From positions 1-5,202 of the forward strand of contig JADHWW010000101.1 in the NCBI GenBank assembly GCA_016783285.1: a stretch of 5,202 nucleotides of DNA, written 5' to 3'. Position 1 is the first letter of the stretch; the number at the start of each line of letters is the position of its first letter. Below are positions 5,034-5,202 of this stretch, one piece after another. The translations under genes were made by a program, and so were the position numbers. The DNA comes from Anaerolineae bacterium (GTDB lineage Bacteria > Chloroflexota > Anaerolineae > B4-G1). The notes under the pieces were generated by a model. That model saw nothing but the letters and a program-made list of their open reading frames with translations. It had not been told where the DNA came from and searched no databases.

Positions 5034-5202
5034 GGGCCTGTACGTTTCCGCTGGAGACCACTCGCGAGCAATCTGGTCTGCAAACGCATAGGCAGCAATC
5101 CCGTCCGCCAGAAGGCGACCGCGGCCATGCCGTGGGCCAGTACAGCGAACAGGGGCGGCCTAGCCTGGGTGTAGTAGGTCCAGCATAGGCGGGTGGTGCC
5201 CC
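5030..5202 (-). CDS. C-terminal end of an unrecognised protein, cut by the window edge
   Basis: A minus-strand frame is open from the right edge to a TAG at 5032-5030 and gives 56 residues. It contains WTYYTQARPPLFAVLAH (7-23), then a hydrophobic GMAAVAFW run, and ends in a basic tail (LQRKRTGP). The composition looks like real protein, with aromatic and alanine-rich blocks that suggest the membrane-proximal end of a membrane protein. It would overlap the macro-gene stop by four bases, tail to tail. I do not recognise the family. The other two minus frames are less convincing: one is stopped early, and one is rich in Cys, Pro and Ser. Confidence 0.5.
   Translation of the reverse strand, partial: GTTRLCWTYYTQARPPLFAVLAHGMAAVAFWRTGLLPMRLQTRLLASGLQRKRTGP

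Overview
The window is ordinary chromosome from a GC-rich bacterium, most likely an uncultivated member of the Chloroflexota. That placement is an inference. It rests on the gene content (an O-antigen ligase-like membrane protein, a DUF4230 protein, a site-2 protease with CBS domains, an Af1521-like macro domain) and on the repeats: seven-base tandem arrays, AACY runs, and CCCTGAGCGCAGTCGAAGGG elements lying inside genes. No RNA gene, insertion sequence, CRISPR array or phage gene was seen.

Layout. At 21-146 a seven-base tandem array (consensus ATTCTCY) leads into a Wzy/O-antigen ligase-like gene (158-1486, +). This gene carries a second short repeat, AACY x7, in a loop. It converges on a two-gene minus-strand operon, an AbrB-type antitoxin (2260-1979) and a PIN-domain nuclease (1982-1539), joined by an ATGA overlap. 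A strong promoter precedes the antitoxin. Divergent from it is a DUF4230 membrane-anchored protein (2369-3025, +). After a short gap with more seven-base repeats comes a minus-strand site-2 protease with two CBS domains (4224-3115). It is divergent from a macro-domain protein (4443-5033, +), with well-formed promoter elements between them. The macro gene overlaps by four bases the end of an unrecognised minus-strand gene that runs off the right edge.

How the genes fit together. Only the antitoxin/PIN pair is clearly one functional unit (VapBC-like). The other genes alternate in direction and look like independent transcription units: envelope polysaccharide assembly, membrane proteolysis and ADP-ribose metabolism. 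The interest lies in the non-coding structure: repeats inside coding sequence, a stem that pairs two convergent stop codons, and palindromes or direct repeats placed at promoters. I did not find a convincing new multi-gene system.
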